NCBI GenBank assembly: GCA_963842305.1
Contig: CAWJFW010000002.1
Span: 558,001-622,000 of the forward strand
Direction of reading: 5' to 3'
From: JAIBJN01 sp963842305
GTDB taxonomy: Bacteria > Actinomycetota > Thermoleophilia > Gaiellales > Gaiellaceae
DNA: 64,000 bases
Position 1 is the first letter of the stretch, and each line of letters opens with the position of its first letter. The position numbers and the translations under genes were made by a program. Shown here in pieces: positions 9,417-19,028 of the stretch. The notes beneath the pieces were generated by a model. That model ran no database searches. It worked only from the letters and a program-made list of their open reading frames with translations, and was not told the DNA's origin.

Positions 9417-10217
9417 TGCGAAAGCGGTCGAGCACCTCGCCCTGGCGGCTGACCGCCCGCACGCCGCAGGGAGCGTGCGTCGGCGCGCGAGGTAGAGCCA
9501 GCCGTGCCGCTTGCGAGCCTCGACACGCGCCGGGAACGACAGCGGGGCAGGGCTGGAGCGAGTAGAGCTCGGCGCCCCCTCCGCCGTGCACGACGTACGT
9601 CACGCCGTTGCGTCGCGCGAAGCGCTGGTAGTTGTGATCGTGGCCGGCGAGCACGAGGTCGACTCCGCCCTGCTCGAAGACCGGGACGAGCCGGTTTCGG
9701 ACGCGGGCGTCGCCGAGATAGCCGCCGCAGCTGTAGGCGGGATGGTGCATGGCGACCACCTTCCAGCGTGCGCTGGAGGAGGCGAGAGCGGCCTCGAGCC
9801 ACTCGAGCTGGTCGCCGCCGATGCGGTTCGAATCGAGCAGGAAGAGCTCCACCCGGCCCAGCTCTCGCCGGTAGTAGCGTCCCGGCATCCCGAGGAGCTC
9901 GAACTCGTAGCGGCCCCCGCGAACGCGAACGTCATGGTTTCCGAGCGTGCCCGCGACGAGGAGACCATCGGCCGCCGCCCAGCCGAACGAGTCGAGCCAG
10001 TTCGCCCGAAACGACGGCGGTGACTCGGTGTAGTCGTTGTCCCCAAGGGTGACGAGCGCGTCGGCTTCCCGCCGCTCGCGCGAAGCGCTCCATGGATGCT
10101 CCCGTCCCTCGCTGCCACGCGCCGCCCACGCCGAAGTCGCCGATGGCAACGATCCCCGTGGCGGCCCCCGCGGGGTGGTTCCGAGGAGCGCCAGCAGCGG
10201 CCAGCGCAGGGCCGCAA
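9406..10217 (-). pseudogene. Secreted metallophosphoesterase (purple acid phosphatase-like), frame broken
   Basis: Calcineurin-like phosphoesterase with its metal motifs in order: AIGDFGVGG, LGDNDYTES, GTLGNHD, MHHPAYSCGG and AGHDHNYQRF. A hydrophobic stretch (PLAALRWPLLALLG) ahead of the first motif looks like a signal peptide, so the enzyme probably acts outside the membrane. The coding frame changes near 10165 and 10075, and twice (compensating) near 9520 and 9485, each time without losing conserved residues. The start codon is not resolved. It lies divergent from the phosphate transport genes, consistent with phosphate scavenging from esters. Confidence 0.7.
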
Positions 10218-10237
10218 GTGGCCGATCGATGGCCGGA

Positions 10238-10885
10238 ATGGTGAACCTGTACCAGCCTGCGCGGCTGAGGCCTCCCAGGTTCCACGGACATCCGAGTTTT
10301 ACGACCTCTTCGACGAGGGCCGGCGCGAACACGCTCGAGGCTGCGCGCCGGGTCGAGCGGCGGTTCCAGGAGTACCCCAGCTCGTCCGTGACCCAGGCCC
10401 ACGTCAAGGAAGTGGAGCATGAGGGCGACACGATCACGCGCGACCTGATCCAGCTCCTCAACACCCAGTACATCACCCCGTTCGACCGCGAGGACATCTA
10501 CCAGCTCGCAACGAGCGTCGACGATGTCGTGGACCACATGGACGAAGCCTCCGACCTGCTCGAACTCTACGGCGTCGAGTCGCCGACCCGGCAGGCGATC
10601 GAGCAGTGCCGGATCCTGGTGGGCGCCGCCGAGCATCTCGCGACCGCTCTCGCCGAGCTCAAGGGGCTGCGCAGCGTCGAGAAGGAGCTCATCGCGCTCA
10701 AGGAGCTCGAGGACGAAGGAGACCGTGTCGTCCGGGGCGCGATTGCCGACTTGTTCCGAGACCCACGGATCGACCCGCTCATCGTCATTCGCTGGAAGGA
10801 CATCTTCGAGGCGCTCGAGGACGCGCTCGACGCCTGCGAGACCGTCGCCAACGTGATCGGCAACATCGTCGTGAAGAACGCGTAG
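10238..10885 (+). CDS. DUF47/PhoU-like phosphate transport accessory protein
   Basis: About 215 residues, mostly helical, of the DUF47 family that pairs with PiT transporters. The conserved core is THVKEVEHEGD-like (VKEVEHEGDTITRDLI), ITPFDREDIYQLATSVDDVVDHMDEA and LKELEDEGDRVVR, the E/D-rich metal-binding repeats shared with PhoU. The N-terminal SEFYDLFDE block is in another frame and the original frame returns at ANTLEAARRVE. One extra G in a GGG run near 10319 explains the second shift, so a sequencing indel is likely. The start at ATG 10238 is provisional. The gene is 19 nt upstream of pit. Confidence 0.8.
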   Translation: MVNLYQPARLRPPRFHGHPSFTTSSTRAGANTLEAARRVERRFQEYPSSSVTQAHVKEVEHEGDTITRDLIQLLNTQYITPFDREDIYQLATSVDDVVDHMDEASDLLELYGVESPTRQAIEQCRILVGAAEHLATALAELKGLRSVEKELIALKELEDEGDRVVRGAIADLFRDPRIDPLIVIRWKDIFEALEDALDACETVANVIGNIVVKNA

Positions 10886-10904
10886 AAATTCGTGGAGGGG
10901 CCCG

Positions 10905-11999
10905 GTGGAGGATCTGACCCTCGTCGCAGTCGTTGCCACCGCGCTCTTCTTCGACTTCACGAACGGGTTCCACGACACGGCGAACTCGATCGCCACGAGC
11001 GTCTCGACACGGGCACTCTCGCCGCGGCTCGCCGTCCTGAGCGCAGCCATCCTCAACGTCGCGGGGGCGTTCGTCTCCTTCAAGGTTGCCGCCACGGTCG
11101 CAACCGGAATCATCGATCCCGAGGCGGTCACCCTCAACGTGGTGCTCGCGGGGCTGGTCGGCGCGATCACGTGGAACCTCATCACCTGGTACCTCGGTCT
11201 GCCCTCGAGCTCGAGCCATGCTCTCATCGGCGGCATGGTCGGGTCCGGAATCGCCGCCGCCGGATTCGACGTCGTCCAATGGCAGGGGCTCGTCGACAAG
11301 GTCGTCATCCCGTCGCTCGCCGCACCGCTGCTCGGGATCGCCGGCGCCGCCGCCCTGATGCTCGCGCTGCTCTGGGTCGTCCGTCGGCGGCCGCCGGGTC
11401 TCGTCAACCGCGTCTTCCGCCGGCTCCAGCTCGTCTCCGGTGGGTTTGTGGCCTTCACGCACGGGACAAACGACGCCCAGAAGACGATGGGAATCATCGC
11501 GCTGGCGCTCGTTGTCACGGGGCACCTGAGCGCGGATTTCGACCGTCCTCCGGTCTGGGTGATCGTCAGTGCCGCGCTCGCAATGGGGCTGGGCACGTAC
11601 GCGGGCGGCTGGAGGATCATCAAGACGCTCGGCACCCGCATCGCCAAGCTCGACCCGCCCCGCGGCTTCGCGGCCCAGACGGCGACCGCCGGAATCCTCT
11701 TTACGACCGCCCACTATGGCTTCCCGGTCTCCACGACGCAGACGATCTCCGGCTCCGTGCTGGGTGCGGGCGCGACGCACCGGCTCAACGCGGTGCGGTG
11801 GGGCGTCGCCGGGAACATCCTCGTGGCGTGGGTCGTGACGATCCCGGCCGCCGCGCTGGTGGGCGCCGGCATGGAGAGGCTGACGAGACTGCCGGCCGGC
11901 GATGCCCTCGTCTTCGGTCTCACGGCGCTCATCGCCGCGGTCGCCTTCGGCGCCCGCTCGCGTCAGACGCGTCGTGTCGCGCTCGCCGAGGCGCAGTGA
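10905..11999 (+). CDS. pit: Low-affinity inorganic phosphate transporter, PiT family
   Basis: 364 residues, about ten transmembrane helices, with both duplicated PiT signatures: FTNGFHDTANSIAT near residue 18 and THGTNDAQKTMG near 187, each followed by a helix with SSSSHALIGG or STTQTISGSVLGAG. It moves phosphate (usually as a metal-phosphate complex) with protons or sodium. The GTG start is preceded by GGAGGGG. It forms a two-gene unit with the DUF47 protein and ends 4 nt from the convergent phoU, so high- and low-affinity uptake systems face each other. Confidence 0.92.
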   Translation: MEDLTLVAVVATALFFDFTNGFHDTANSIATSVSTRALSPRLAVLSAAILNVAGAFVSFKVAATVATGIIDPEAVTLNVVLAGLVGAITWNLITWYLGLPSSSSHALIGGMVGSGIAAAGFDVVQWQGLVDKVVIPSLAAPLLGIAGAAALMLALLWVVRRRPPGLVNRVFRRLQLVSGGFVAFTHGTNDAQKTMGIIALALVVTGHLSADFDRPPVWVIVSAALAMGLGTYAGGWRIIKTLGTRIAKLDPPRGFAAQTATAGILFTTAHYGFPVSTTQTISGSVLGAGATHRLNAVRWGVAGNILVAWVVTIPAAALVGAGMERLTRLPAGDALVFGLTALIAAVAFGARSRQTRRVALAEAQ

Positions 12000-12003
12000 C
12001 CGG

Positions 12004-12696
12004 CTAGCGGAGGTCGCGCGGCGTCGTGCCGTCGTGGTGCGAGGCGTCCGTGAACTCGCGGAACTCGCCGCTCACGAGGAAGGCCGTTTGCTCGCCGATG
12101 TCGACCGCGTGGTCGCCGATCCGCTCGAGACAGCGCGAGACGATGATCATGCGGAGGCCCCACTCCTGGAGCGCGGGGTCTCCGCCGAGCGAGAGCACGT
12201 GTCCCACGACCCGGCGGTTTGCGCGATCGATCAGCTCGTCGAGGTCGACGAGCGACTCGGCCCGGAGGGCGTTGCGCTCCTGGAACGAGTCGAGCGCGAC
12301 GCGGATCATCTCCTCCGCGCGCTGGCCCATCTCCTCGAAGCCTTCGAGGATCGTCTGCTCGTGCGGGGCGTCCTGCACGAGCTTCGTCAGCTTCGCGATC
12401 GTGACGCAGTAGTCGGCCATCCGCTCCAGGTGGAGGTTGTTGTGCAGGATGGCGAGCACGAGACGCAGATCGACGGCGACCGGGGTCTGGCGGGCGAGCA
12501 GCGACTGGATGCCCTCCTCGATCGCGAGGTACGCCTTGTCGATCTCGTCGTCGAAGGCGATCACCTCGTCGGCGAGCTCCATGTCGGAATGCAGGAGCGC
12601 ATTCAGGCTTCCACGGAGCGCGCGCAGAACGAGAGCGCCCTCCTCCTGCAGCGCCGCTTCGAGCTGGTCGAGCTCTTCCTGAAGGGTGACCCTCAT
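12004..12696 (-). CDS. phoU: Phosphate transport regulator PhoU
   Basis: 230 residues with two three-helix PhoU repeats. Metal-binding E/D motifs are visible as AFDDEIDKAYLAIEEG and VDLDELIDRANRRVV, with the matching LERMADYCVTIAKL and LERIGDHAVDIGEQ helices. PhoU restrains the Pst transporter and, through the sensor kinase, represses the Pho regulon when phosphate is plentiful. Its ATG overlaps the pstB stop (ATGA), and it is the last gene of pstSCAB-phoU. The frame is intact. Confidence 0.93.
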   Translation of the reverse strand: MRVTLQEELDQLEAALQEEGALVLRALRGSLNALLHSDMELADEVIAFDDEIDKAYLAIEEGIQSLLARQTPVAVDLRLVLAILHNNLHLERMADYCVTIAKLTKLVQDAPHEQTILEGFEEMGQRAEEMIRVALDSFQERNALRAESLVDLDELIDRANRRVVGHVLSLGGDPALQEWGLRMIIVSRCLERIGDHAVDIGEQTAFLVSGEFREFTDASHHDGTTPRDLR

Positions 12697-13578
12697 CCGA
12701 AGCGCCCCGTGACGTAGTCCTCCGTCCGACTGTCGGACGGGTTCGTGAAGATCGTCGGCGTCTGGTCGTACTCGACGAGGACGCCGGTCCGGATGTCCTT
12801 GTCCTCGTCGACGTCGACGCTGAAGAACGCGGTCATGTCCGCCACGCGCGCAGCCTGCTGCATGTTGTGCGTGACGATCACGATCGTGTACTCCTTCTTG
12901 AGGTCGTGCATGAGGTCTTCGATCGCCGTGGTCGAGATCGGGTCGAGGGCCGATGCCGGCTCGTCCATCAGCAGCACGTCCGGCTCGACGGCGAGACAGC
13001 GCGCGATGCAGAGGCGCTGCTGCTGGCCGCCCGACAGGCTGTACGCGCTCGCCTTGAGGCGGTTCTTGACCTCGTCCCAGAGCGCGGCGTGGCGCAGGGC
13101 CCGCTCGACGCGCTCGTCGAGATTCTTCTTCCAGCCGAGCATCCGGGGGCCGAAGGCCACGTTGTCGTAGATCGACTTGGGGAACGGGTTCGGCTTCTGG
13201 AACACCATGCCTATCCGCTTGCGCACTTCGACCGGGTCGACCTCGGGCCCGTAGAGGTCGGCGCCGTGGTACAGGATCCTGCCCTTCGACCGAGGCTGCG
13301 GGAATGAGGTCGTTCATGCGGTTGAAGCAGCGGATGAACGTGCTCTTGCCGCATCCCGAAGGGCCGATGAACGCCGTCACGTGGTTCTTGTAGATCTCGA
13401 GCGAGACTCCGCGCAACGCAGGTATGTCGGCGTAGTTGACGGTCAGGTCGCCGACGTCGAACAGGACGTCCCGGCGGGCGGACTGGGCTTCGCGTGATCG
13501 TTCGGCGAGCAGCTTCTCGTCCATGCCGGGGATCTTTGCAGGTGCGGCAGCGGCGCTTTCCATGTCGGACATCACCAT
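12693..13578 (-). CDS. pstB: Phosphate ABC transporter ATP-binding protein, one frame break
   Basis: ABC ATPase that powers PstCA. Walker A GPSGCGKST, signature LSGGQQQR and Walker B DVLLMDEPASALDP are all present, followed by the H-loop VIVTHNMQQAARVAD. The N-terminal ~95 residues (to FNRMNDLIP) and the rest (from VRKRIGMVF) are in different frames. The shift lies near 13285-13305, with homology continuous across it. The intact part is 12693-13226. The ATG at 13578 (or 13572) overlaps the pstA stop. Likely a consensus indel, since the remaining sequence is fully conserved. Confidence 0.88.
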
Positions 13579-14446
13579 CTTCTCTGGTAGCGGTTGCGGA
13601 GCCAAATGGCGAACGCGTTCATGGTCAGGAGGATCACTAGAAGCACGATGATGCCGGCGGCGGCAAGGAGGCGGAACTCCTCCTGCGGCCGCGCGATCCA
13701 CTGGTAGATCTGCACCGGCAGGGCGGTGAAGGAGCCGAGCAGCGTCGGGTTGACGGCGACATACGTGAGTGCGCCGACAAGCAGAAGCGGCGCCGTCTCG
13801 CCGATCGCCCGCGCGAGCGCGAGGATGGACCCGGTGGCGATGCCCGGAATCGAGGCAGGCAGGACCTGCCGCCAGACGACCTGCCACTGCGTGGCTCCGA
13901 GCGCATAGGCGCCCTGGCGGATCGAGTCCGGCACCGCCCGGATCGCCTCTCTGCTTGCCACGATCACGATGGGGAGCACCAGCAAGGTCAGGATGAGGGC
14001 TCCGGCAAGGAGCACGCGGCCGAGGCCGATCCCGCGGACGAGGAAGGCGAGTCCGAGGATGCCGTAGACGATCGACGGAACCGCAGCCAGGTTCTGGATG
14101 TTGATCTCGAGCAGCTTGTTGTACCAGCGCTGGCGATTCGCGTACTCCTCGAGGTAGAGCGCGGTCCCGACGCCGATGGGCACGACGAAGAGGAGGAGGA
14201 GGACCATCATGTAGATCGTCCCGCGGATCGCGGGCCCCGCGCCTGCCTTGTTCGGGTCGGAGGAGTTGGGCTCGTTCAGCAGCGTCGGGTCGACGTAGGC
14301 GATGCCCTTCCGGAAGACGTCGACGAGGAGCATGGCGAGCAGGATGAAGCCGATCGCGACCGCGACGAGCAGCAGGACGTAGAACGCGTGCCGCGAACCC
14401 GGTCGCCCTGAGAGCGACGTCCGAGGGCTTCGGCCGGGACGCTCAT
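13572..14446 (-). CDS. pstA: Phosphate ABC transporter permease PstA, N-terminal frame break
   Basis: Inner-membrane permease with six hydrophobic spans and the EAA-loop region (SIRQGAYALGATQWQVVWRQVLPASIPGI) that contacts PstB. The intact frame runs 13572-14333. The first membrane helix (AFYVLLLVAVAIGFILLAMLL) lies upstream in the same frame but reaches the overlapping ATGA start at 14446 only after a one-base shift near 14390. The family length is restored when read through. It overlaps the pstC stop (ATGA) and is followed by pstB. Confidence 0.87.
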
Positions 14447-15379
14447 TCGTAGATCTCCCGGTACTTCCGCACGAGCCGGATCGAGATCATGTTCATGACG
14501 AACGTGATCACGAAGAGGGTGAGGCCCACCGCGAAGATCGTCTTGTACTCGATCGAGCCCGTCGGGACGTCACCGATGCCCGTCGCGCCGATGAAGGCGG
14601 TCATGGTCTGGGCCTGATCGCGCGGGTCGAACGCGATCTGGGCGATCCCCCCGGCGGCGATAAGGACGATCATCGTCTCACCGATCGCCCGCGAGATCGC
14701 CAGTACGAAGCTGGCGACGATGCCGGAGATCGCCGCCGGCACGACGATGCGCGTCGAGACCTGCAACCGGGTCGAGCCGAGGGCGTAGGCGCCGGCGCGG
14801 AGATCCTGCGGTACGGCGGCCATGGCATCCTCGGAGACGGATGCCACGACCGGAATGAGCAGGACTCCGACCGCGATGCCGGCCGCGAGGACGTTGAACA
14901 CGCCGACGTCGACTCCGATGTCCTGGATGCGCGGGGTCAAGAATGTCAGGGCGAAGAATCCGAGGACGACCGTCGGGATCCCGGCGAGCGTCTCCAGCGC
15001 AGGCTTGAGGATGTTGCGGACGCGAGGACGCGCGTACTCGCTCATGTAGATGGCGGCCCCGAGCCCGCAGGGGAGGCAGACGACGCAGGCCCAGAACGTC
15101 ACGACGAGGGTCCCACGAGAAGCGGCTGAACGCCGAAGGATGCAGGCTCGAAGAGGGGCGCCCACCGGTCGCCCGAGAGGAAGTCGGCGATCGAGATCTC
15201 CGGAAGAACTCGACCGACGGGACCAGCAGCGCGACGATGATCCCGATCGTCGTCGCCACCGAGACGAGCGCGCAGAGGGCGAGGAGGGCCTTGACCGACG
15301 AGCTCGCCCCAGCGCCGACGCTCGGCGCGCAGCCGGATCGCCTCCGGCTGCGCGCCTGCGGTCAGATCCTGGGCGCCAT
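14443..15379 (-). pseudogene. pstC: Phosphate ABC transporter permease PstC, N-terminal region frame broken
   Basis: Partner permease of PstA. The C-terminal 230 residues (14443 to about 15110) are intact, with the membrane helices, the EAA loop (QDLRAGAYALGSTRLQVSTRIVVPAAISGIV) and ISRAIGETMIVLIAAGG. Upstream homology continues in two other frames: a first helix TTIGIIVALLVPSVEFF and then EISIADFLSGDRWAPLF. This implies shifts near 15200 and 15115. The start is provisionally ATG 15379, 15 nt after the pstS stop, but a further shift is needed to reach it. Confidence 0.82.
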
Positions 15380-15394
15380 TCGGTGCAGCTAGCC

Positions 15395-16393
15395 CTACTG
15401 GGTCTGCAATGTGGAGAGGTTCTTGCTCACGATCTCGTCGGTGACGGGGATGAACTGGCTGCCTCGGCGAGGGAGATGCGTTCTTGAGGTAGTAGTCGAC
15501 GAACCCTGCGACCTCGGGCTTCGTCTGGAGGGACTCCGTCTTCACGTAGATGAAGAGCGGGCGCGGAAGCGGTATATAGGAGCCGTCTTGCGCCGACTCG
15601 GCGCTCGGGGCGACACAGCCGCTCGCCGCTGTCCACCTCGAGGGCCTTGAGCGTGCTCGTGTTCTCCTCGTAGTACGTGAAGCCGAGGTAGCCGAGGCCG
15701 CCCTTCTCGCCGGACACGGCCTGGACGATCACGTTGTCGTCCTCGCTCGCGTTGTAATCGGTACGGCTCGCGCCTTCCTCGCCATTGACCGCGTCTGTGA
15801 AGTAGTCGAAGGTGCCGGAGTCGGTGCCCGGCCCCGCGAGCGTCAGCGGCTCATCCGGGAAGCTCGGGTCGACCTGGTTCCAGTTGGTGATCTTCTTCTC
15901 CGACTTGGGGCCCCAGATCGTCGCGAGCTGATCGGTGGTCAGGCAGGTCGCCCAGTCGTTCTCGGTGTTGACAATGTTCGTGATCGCGTCGACGCCGACC
16001 TGGTACTCGACGTACTCGATTCCGGCGTCGGCGCAGATCGAGGCCTCCTCCTCTCTCGATCGGTCGCGACGCGTCGGAGATGTCGGTCTCCCCGGCGCAG
16101 AAGCGCTCGAAGCCCCCGCCGGTGCCGGCGATGCCGACCTCGACGTTGACGTCGGGCTGAACGTCACGGAACGACTCGGCGGCCGCCGTCGTGAGCGGGC
16201 CGACCGTGCTCGAGCCATCGGCGATCACATCTCCCGATAGCTCCTCGTCGTCGTGGTGTCCGCAGCCGCCGTGTCTGGGCTTGCGGCTTCATCGTCCCCC
16301 TCGTCGTCCCGGCCACACCCGCTGGCGCCGAGCGCCAGGATTGCCGAAAGCAAGGAGCAGGAGGACGACCCTCGGAACAGGACGAATTCCCAC
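15395..16393 (-). pseudogene. pstS: Phosphate-binding lipoprotein PstS, several frame breaks
   Basis: Periplasmic-type binding protein delivering phosphate to PstCA. The GTG at 16393 follows GAAAGGAG. The signal peptide ends in a lipobox-like ILALGASGC. The mature protein has GSSTVGPLTT (the phosphate-binding SST block), TGGGFERFCAGETDISDASR, YQVGVDAITNIVN and GPGTDSGTFDYFTDA, ending in a STLQTQ tail. These pieces sit in at least four frame segments. Homology is continuous at each break. The longest single stretch is about 15620-16040. A PHO box lies upstream. Confidence 0.85.
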
Positions 16394-16458
16394 AGTTCTC
16401 CTTTCACGCGGTTGCATCGAGGCGAGTGTCGCCGTGCCGCTCCGCCTAGTGGGCTGAA

Positions 16459-16491
16459 AGGCTGTGAACGAGTGGTGAAGAGATGGTGAAC
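16459..16491 (-). promoter_or_regulatory. PHO box (PhoP-type binding site) of the pst operon
   Basis: Read on the minus strand, three 11-nt direct repeat units follow without gap: GTTCACCATCT, CTTCACCACTC, GTTCACAGCCT. A weaker TTCAG unit follows. The TTCAC core at 11-nt spacing is the actinobacterial PhoP/RegX3 target layout. It lies 66 nt before the pstS start, with a TAGGCG -10-like element just downstream. Confidence 0.8.
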
Positions 16492-16562
16492 CGGCCGCGC
16501 GAGCGGGCCTTTGCCAATAACGGTGGAATGAGGGCCCTTGATCTCGCTGTCGGGTCGGAGAG

Positions 16563-16568
16563 TAGGCT
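16563..16568 (+). promoter_or_regulatory. -10 element, leaderless start
   Basis: TAGGCT ends 7 nt before the GTG at 16576, placing the transcription start at or next to the start codon. Confidence 0.5.
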
Positions 16569-16575
16569 TGCTGGC

Positions 16576-16881
16576 GTGGAGCGCTTCGTTCTTGTTGCCC
16601 GCCTGAGACCCGACGCTCGTGAGCGAGCGGAGGCGCTGCTCGCCGAACATTCGGCTTTCGATTCCGGGGATCTCGAGCAGGCCTTCGAGCGACACGCGAT
16701 CTTCTTGTCCGAGACCGAGGTCATCTTCTTGTTCGAAGGCGACGGCGCACACGAGTCGGTTAGAGCCCTGTTCAACGATCCCGTCCGGTCGACGCTCATC
16801 GGCCATTGGCTACCACTCTTCGACGGGCCCCTTCATCGAGCCGCAGAGGCATACCTCTGGGAACGGCAAGGAGCTGCCTGA
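16576..16881 (+). CDS. Conserved hypothetical protein, ~100 residues, divergent from pstS
   Basis: A 101-residue soluble protein beginning VERFVLVARLRPDARERAEALL and ending WLPLFDGPLHRAAEAYLWER. The beta-alpha-beta pattern with RHAIFLSETEVIFLFEG in the middle resembles small ferredoxin-like (dimeric alpha/beta barrel) domains, but no named family is certain. GTG 16576 is chosen over the earlier in-frame GTG 16483 because that one lies inside the PHO box and a TAGGCT -10 ends 7 nt before 16576. Its divergent position invites a link to phosphate control. Function unknown. Confidence 0.65.
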   Translation: MERFVLVARLRPDARERAEALLAEHSAFDSGDLEQAFERHAIFLSETEVIFLFEGDGAHESVRALFNDPVRSTLIGHWLPLFDGPLHRAAEAYLWERQGAA

Positions 16882-16994
16882 GCGGGAGGACCGTCGAGCC
16901 GCGACGGGTCCTGGGCGAACCGCCCTCCGGATCGAGTCATGTCCGGAACGCGTGCTGGAAATCTCTTCGCGTCGTCCGGCGCACCGGACCGGCG

Positions 16995-17168
16995 CTAGTC
17001 GTCGAACGGGTCGTCCCTGAAGGGATCGTCGGGGCCACCCTGTCCGAGAAACCGGTGGCGCTTCGTTGCGCGGATCTCTTCGGCCGGGTCGTTGGCCAGA
17101 AAGTCGCCGAGCCAGATCAGCCCGACGAGCGCGAACAGAAACAGCACGATGAGTGGGGCTGCGATCAT
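16995..17168 (-). CDS. Small single-span membrane protein
   Basis: 57 residues: an N-terminal hydrophobic helix (IAAPLIVLFLFALVGLIWLG) followed by a charged tail rich in D and R that ends in a DDPF repeat. The ATG at 17168 is preceded by AAAGGA with good spacing, which decides the start against the longer frame. No family recognised. Confidence 0.6.
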   Translation of the reverse strand: MIAAPLIVLFLFALVGLIWLGDFLANDPAEEIRATKRHRFLGQGGPDDPFRDDPFDD

Positions 17169-17349
17169 TTCGGGGTTCCTTTCAGGCTCAGAGTTGGCGA
17201 TGCTGCACCGCACTCGGGGAGCCGGCGCGACACCGGGCTTCGAGTCTCCTGTGGCTCCTTCGTGGGTCAGACGGCCGCCGGCATCGCCGCCGCTTTCAGG
17301 ATCAGCTCCGCCGTGGCCTGGGCGCCGTGGAAGAGGACGATCGTGGGTT

Positions 17350-18126
17350 TTACGAGGGCCTCCTTGGGGTCGCAAGGCTTTTCTGCTGGTTGAGCCAGTC
17401 CTCGAAGTGGGTCTCGCCGAGACGGGCGTCATCGTCGGGAACGAGCGTGCGTTCGTCGAGTCTCGCGCCGAAGTAGCGCGCGTCCGGATCCGCGATCACC
17501 TCGCGGGGATCGTCGCGCGCCTCGAGGCCTTGCCGGATGATCGCGTCGAGCCGGAACGGCTCGGGTCCTGCGACTTCGACGATGCCGTTCACAGGCGACC
17601 CGACAGCTGTTCGGTCAACCGCGGCCGCGACGTCCTCGGCGGCCATGGGCTGGATCAGAACCGGTGCGAGCCGGACGGTGTCGCCCTCGGTGGCAGCGTC
17701 CGCGATGCTCTTGACGAACTCGAAGAACTGCGTCGCGTGGACGATCGAGTAGGGGATCGGCGATTCCTCGATCAGCTTCTCCTGGGCGATCTTGGCGCGG
17801 AAGTAGCCGCTTTCGGAGAGGCGGTCGGTGCCCACGACCGACAACGCGACGTGATGGCCGACGCCCGCTGCCCGCTCGGCCTCGAGGAGGTTGCGAGTCG
17901 ACGTCTCGAAGAACGCCAGTACCGCCTCGTCCTCGAAGGAGGGCGAGTTCGAGACGTCGACGACCACCTCAGCGCCTTCGAGGACTTCGGCCAGGCCCTC
18001 GCCCGTGAGCGTGTCGACGCCCGAGTCCGGCGACGCCGGCACCGCTTCGTGGCCGTGCTCCCGAAGCTTCTCGACGAGCTTCGATCCGATGAGCCCGGTT
18101 CCGCCGATGACAACGATCTTCATCAC
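17350..18126 (-). CDS. NAD(P)-binding NmrA-like atypical SDR oxidoreductase
   Basis: 258 residues with an N-terminal Rossmann fold: IVVIGGTGLIGSKLV carries the GxxGxxG cofactor motif of atypical SDRs. The central part has VVDVSNSPSF and FRAKIAQEKLIEES, where YFRAK replaces the classical YxxxK, and the C-terminus resembles NmrA/DUF-type ubiquinone-binding relatives (FGARLDERTLVPDDDARLG). Likely a redox sensor or a reductase of a small quinone or ketone; the substrate is unknown. Transcribed alone, with GAAAGGAG just upstream of its ATG. Confidence 0.75.
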   Translation of the reverse strand: MMKIVVIGGTGLIGSKLVEKLREHGHEAVPASPDSGVDTLTGEGLAEVLEGAEVVVDVSNSPSFEDEAVLAFFETSTRNLLEAERAAGVGHHVALSVVGTDRLSESGYFRAKIAQEKLIEESPIPYSIVHATQFFEFVKSIADAATEGDTVRLAPVLIQPMAAEDVAAAVDRTAVGSPVNGIVEVAGPEPFRLDAIIRQGLEARDDPREVIADPDARYFGARLDERTLVPDDDARLGETHFEDWLNQQKSLATPRRPS

Positions 18127-18425
18127 GTCTCCTTTCGACTTGGTCTGCTACCGAGTCGCCCATTTTGGACCGATCGGGTCGTTCGGGCCGAGGATCGCCG
18201 CAGCGTGTGCCCCCTCGAATCCGACATACGCCGGCCTGATAGCCAGACGCTCCCTGCCGACCTGAGCCGAGCGCATTGCAACACTGGACTGCCGGGGAGC
18301 TCCCAGTCCTATGTCGAGCAGCGATCCTGACCTCGTGTTATGCGCGCAACCAGCTCGGCCGCCTTACCCGAGCGGCCTCAGGTCGGCGTAGGCAGGATGC
18401 GACCCGCGGCACTAGGCTAGGCGGA
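18127..18425. other. Intergenic region between divergent genes
   Basis: Almost 300 nt with no supportable gene. It holds a 6-bp stem (GGACTG/CAGTCC, 18286-18309) of doubtful meaning and a TAGGCT -10 element (18413-18418) 7 nt before the GAF gene. Confidence 0.5.
18413..18418 (+). promoter_or_regulatory. -10 element, leaderless start
   Basis: TAGGCT followed by 7 nt and the ATG at 18426, the same geometry as at 16563 and 37507. Confidence 0.5.
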
Positions 18426-18975
18426 ATGCAGACCGGTGAGGTCGGAATCGAGATCAGGCCGATTCTTGATGCCTCCTCCCTGGAATCGAAGCTCGCCGCT
18501 CAGCTCGACGCGCTCCTGCGCCGCACGTGCCAGATCGCCCGCGCGCTGACCGGCGCCGAGCAGGCGGCCCTCAAGCTCTGGGTCGGCGAGGACCCGTCGC
18601 AGGCGCGCAAGTACTTCAGCCTGAGCGAGAAATACGCCGCGTTCCGTGACTTCCGAGTCGACCCGAAGGGATTCGGCCTGCATGGGATGACGATTCCGCC
18701 CGGCGAGGTCGTTCGCCTGACCGAGGCCGAGGTGTTATCGCATCCGCTCTACCATGGCTTCGGGCCGCTCGCGGACGCCCACCCACCGATGCGGGGATGG
18801 CTGGCCACGTGCGTTTGCGGCAAGGATGGTCGAGTCTACGGTCTGCTGCAGCTGAGCGACAAAAGCGGCCGGGCGCGACTTCGACGAATCCGACGAAACG
18901 AACATCCACGAACTCGCGGCTCTAATCGGCGAAACGCTCGACGCGCTACGACTGGCCGCGCAGCAGCCGGCCTAG
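18426..18975 (+). CDS. GAF-domain protein, one frame break near the C-terminus
   Basis: About 182 residues when read through. The single domain follows the GAF plan: an N-terminal helix (LESKLAAQLDALLRRTCQIARALTGA), a central ligand cavity, and RVYGLLQLSDKS as the conserved final strand. After DKSG (about 18865) the frame changes and continues as DFDESDETNIHELAALIGE to a TAG at 18973. This is the expected last GAF helix, so an indel in the CCGGGCGCG run is likely. Ligand unknown; it may be a stand-alone sensor module. Upstream in-frame sequence is ignored because a -10 sits 7 nt before this ATG. Confidence 0.7.
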
Positions 18976-19028
18976 GCGGCGTCCAAGAGTTGGACCCGTT
19001 CTCTCGGGGCACTGGTGTCACGATGCTC

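Noticed and set aside
9932..11647. Long minus-strand frames opposite DUF47 and pit
   Set aside because: Typical high-GC shadows with Arg/Pro/Ser-rich composition opposite well-conserved genes.
12004..13887. 627-residue open frame covering phoU and part of pstB
   Set aside because: It joins phoU and the pstB N-terminus through an antisense-like middle because pstB carries a frame break; it is not one protein.
18286..18309. Stem-loop as terminator for a rightward gene
   Set aside because: Six base pairs, no T-run and no gene ending before it on that strand.
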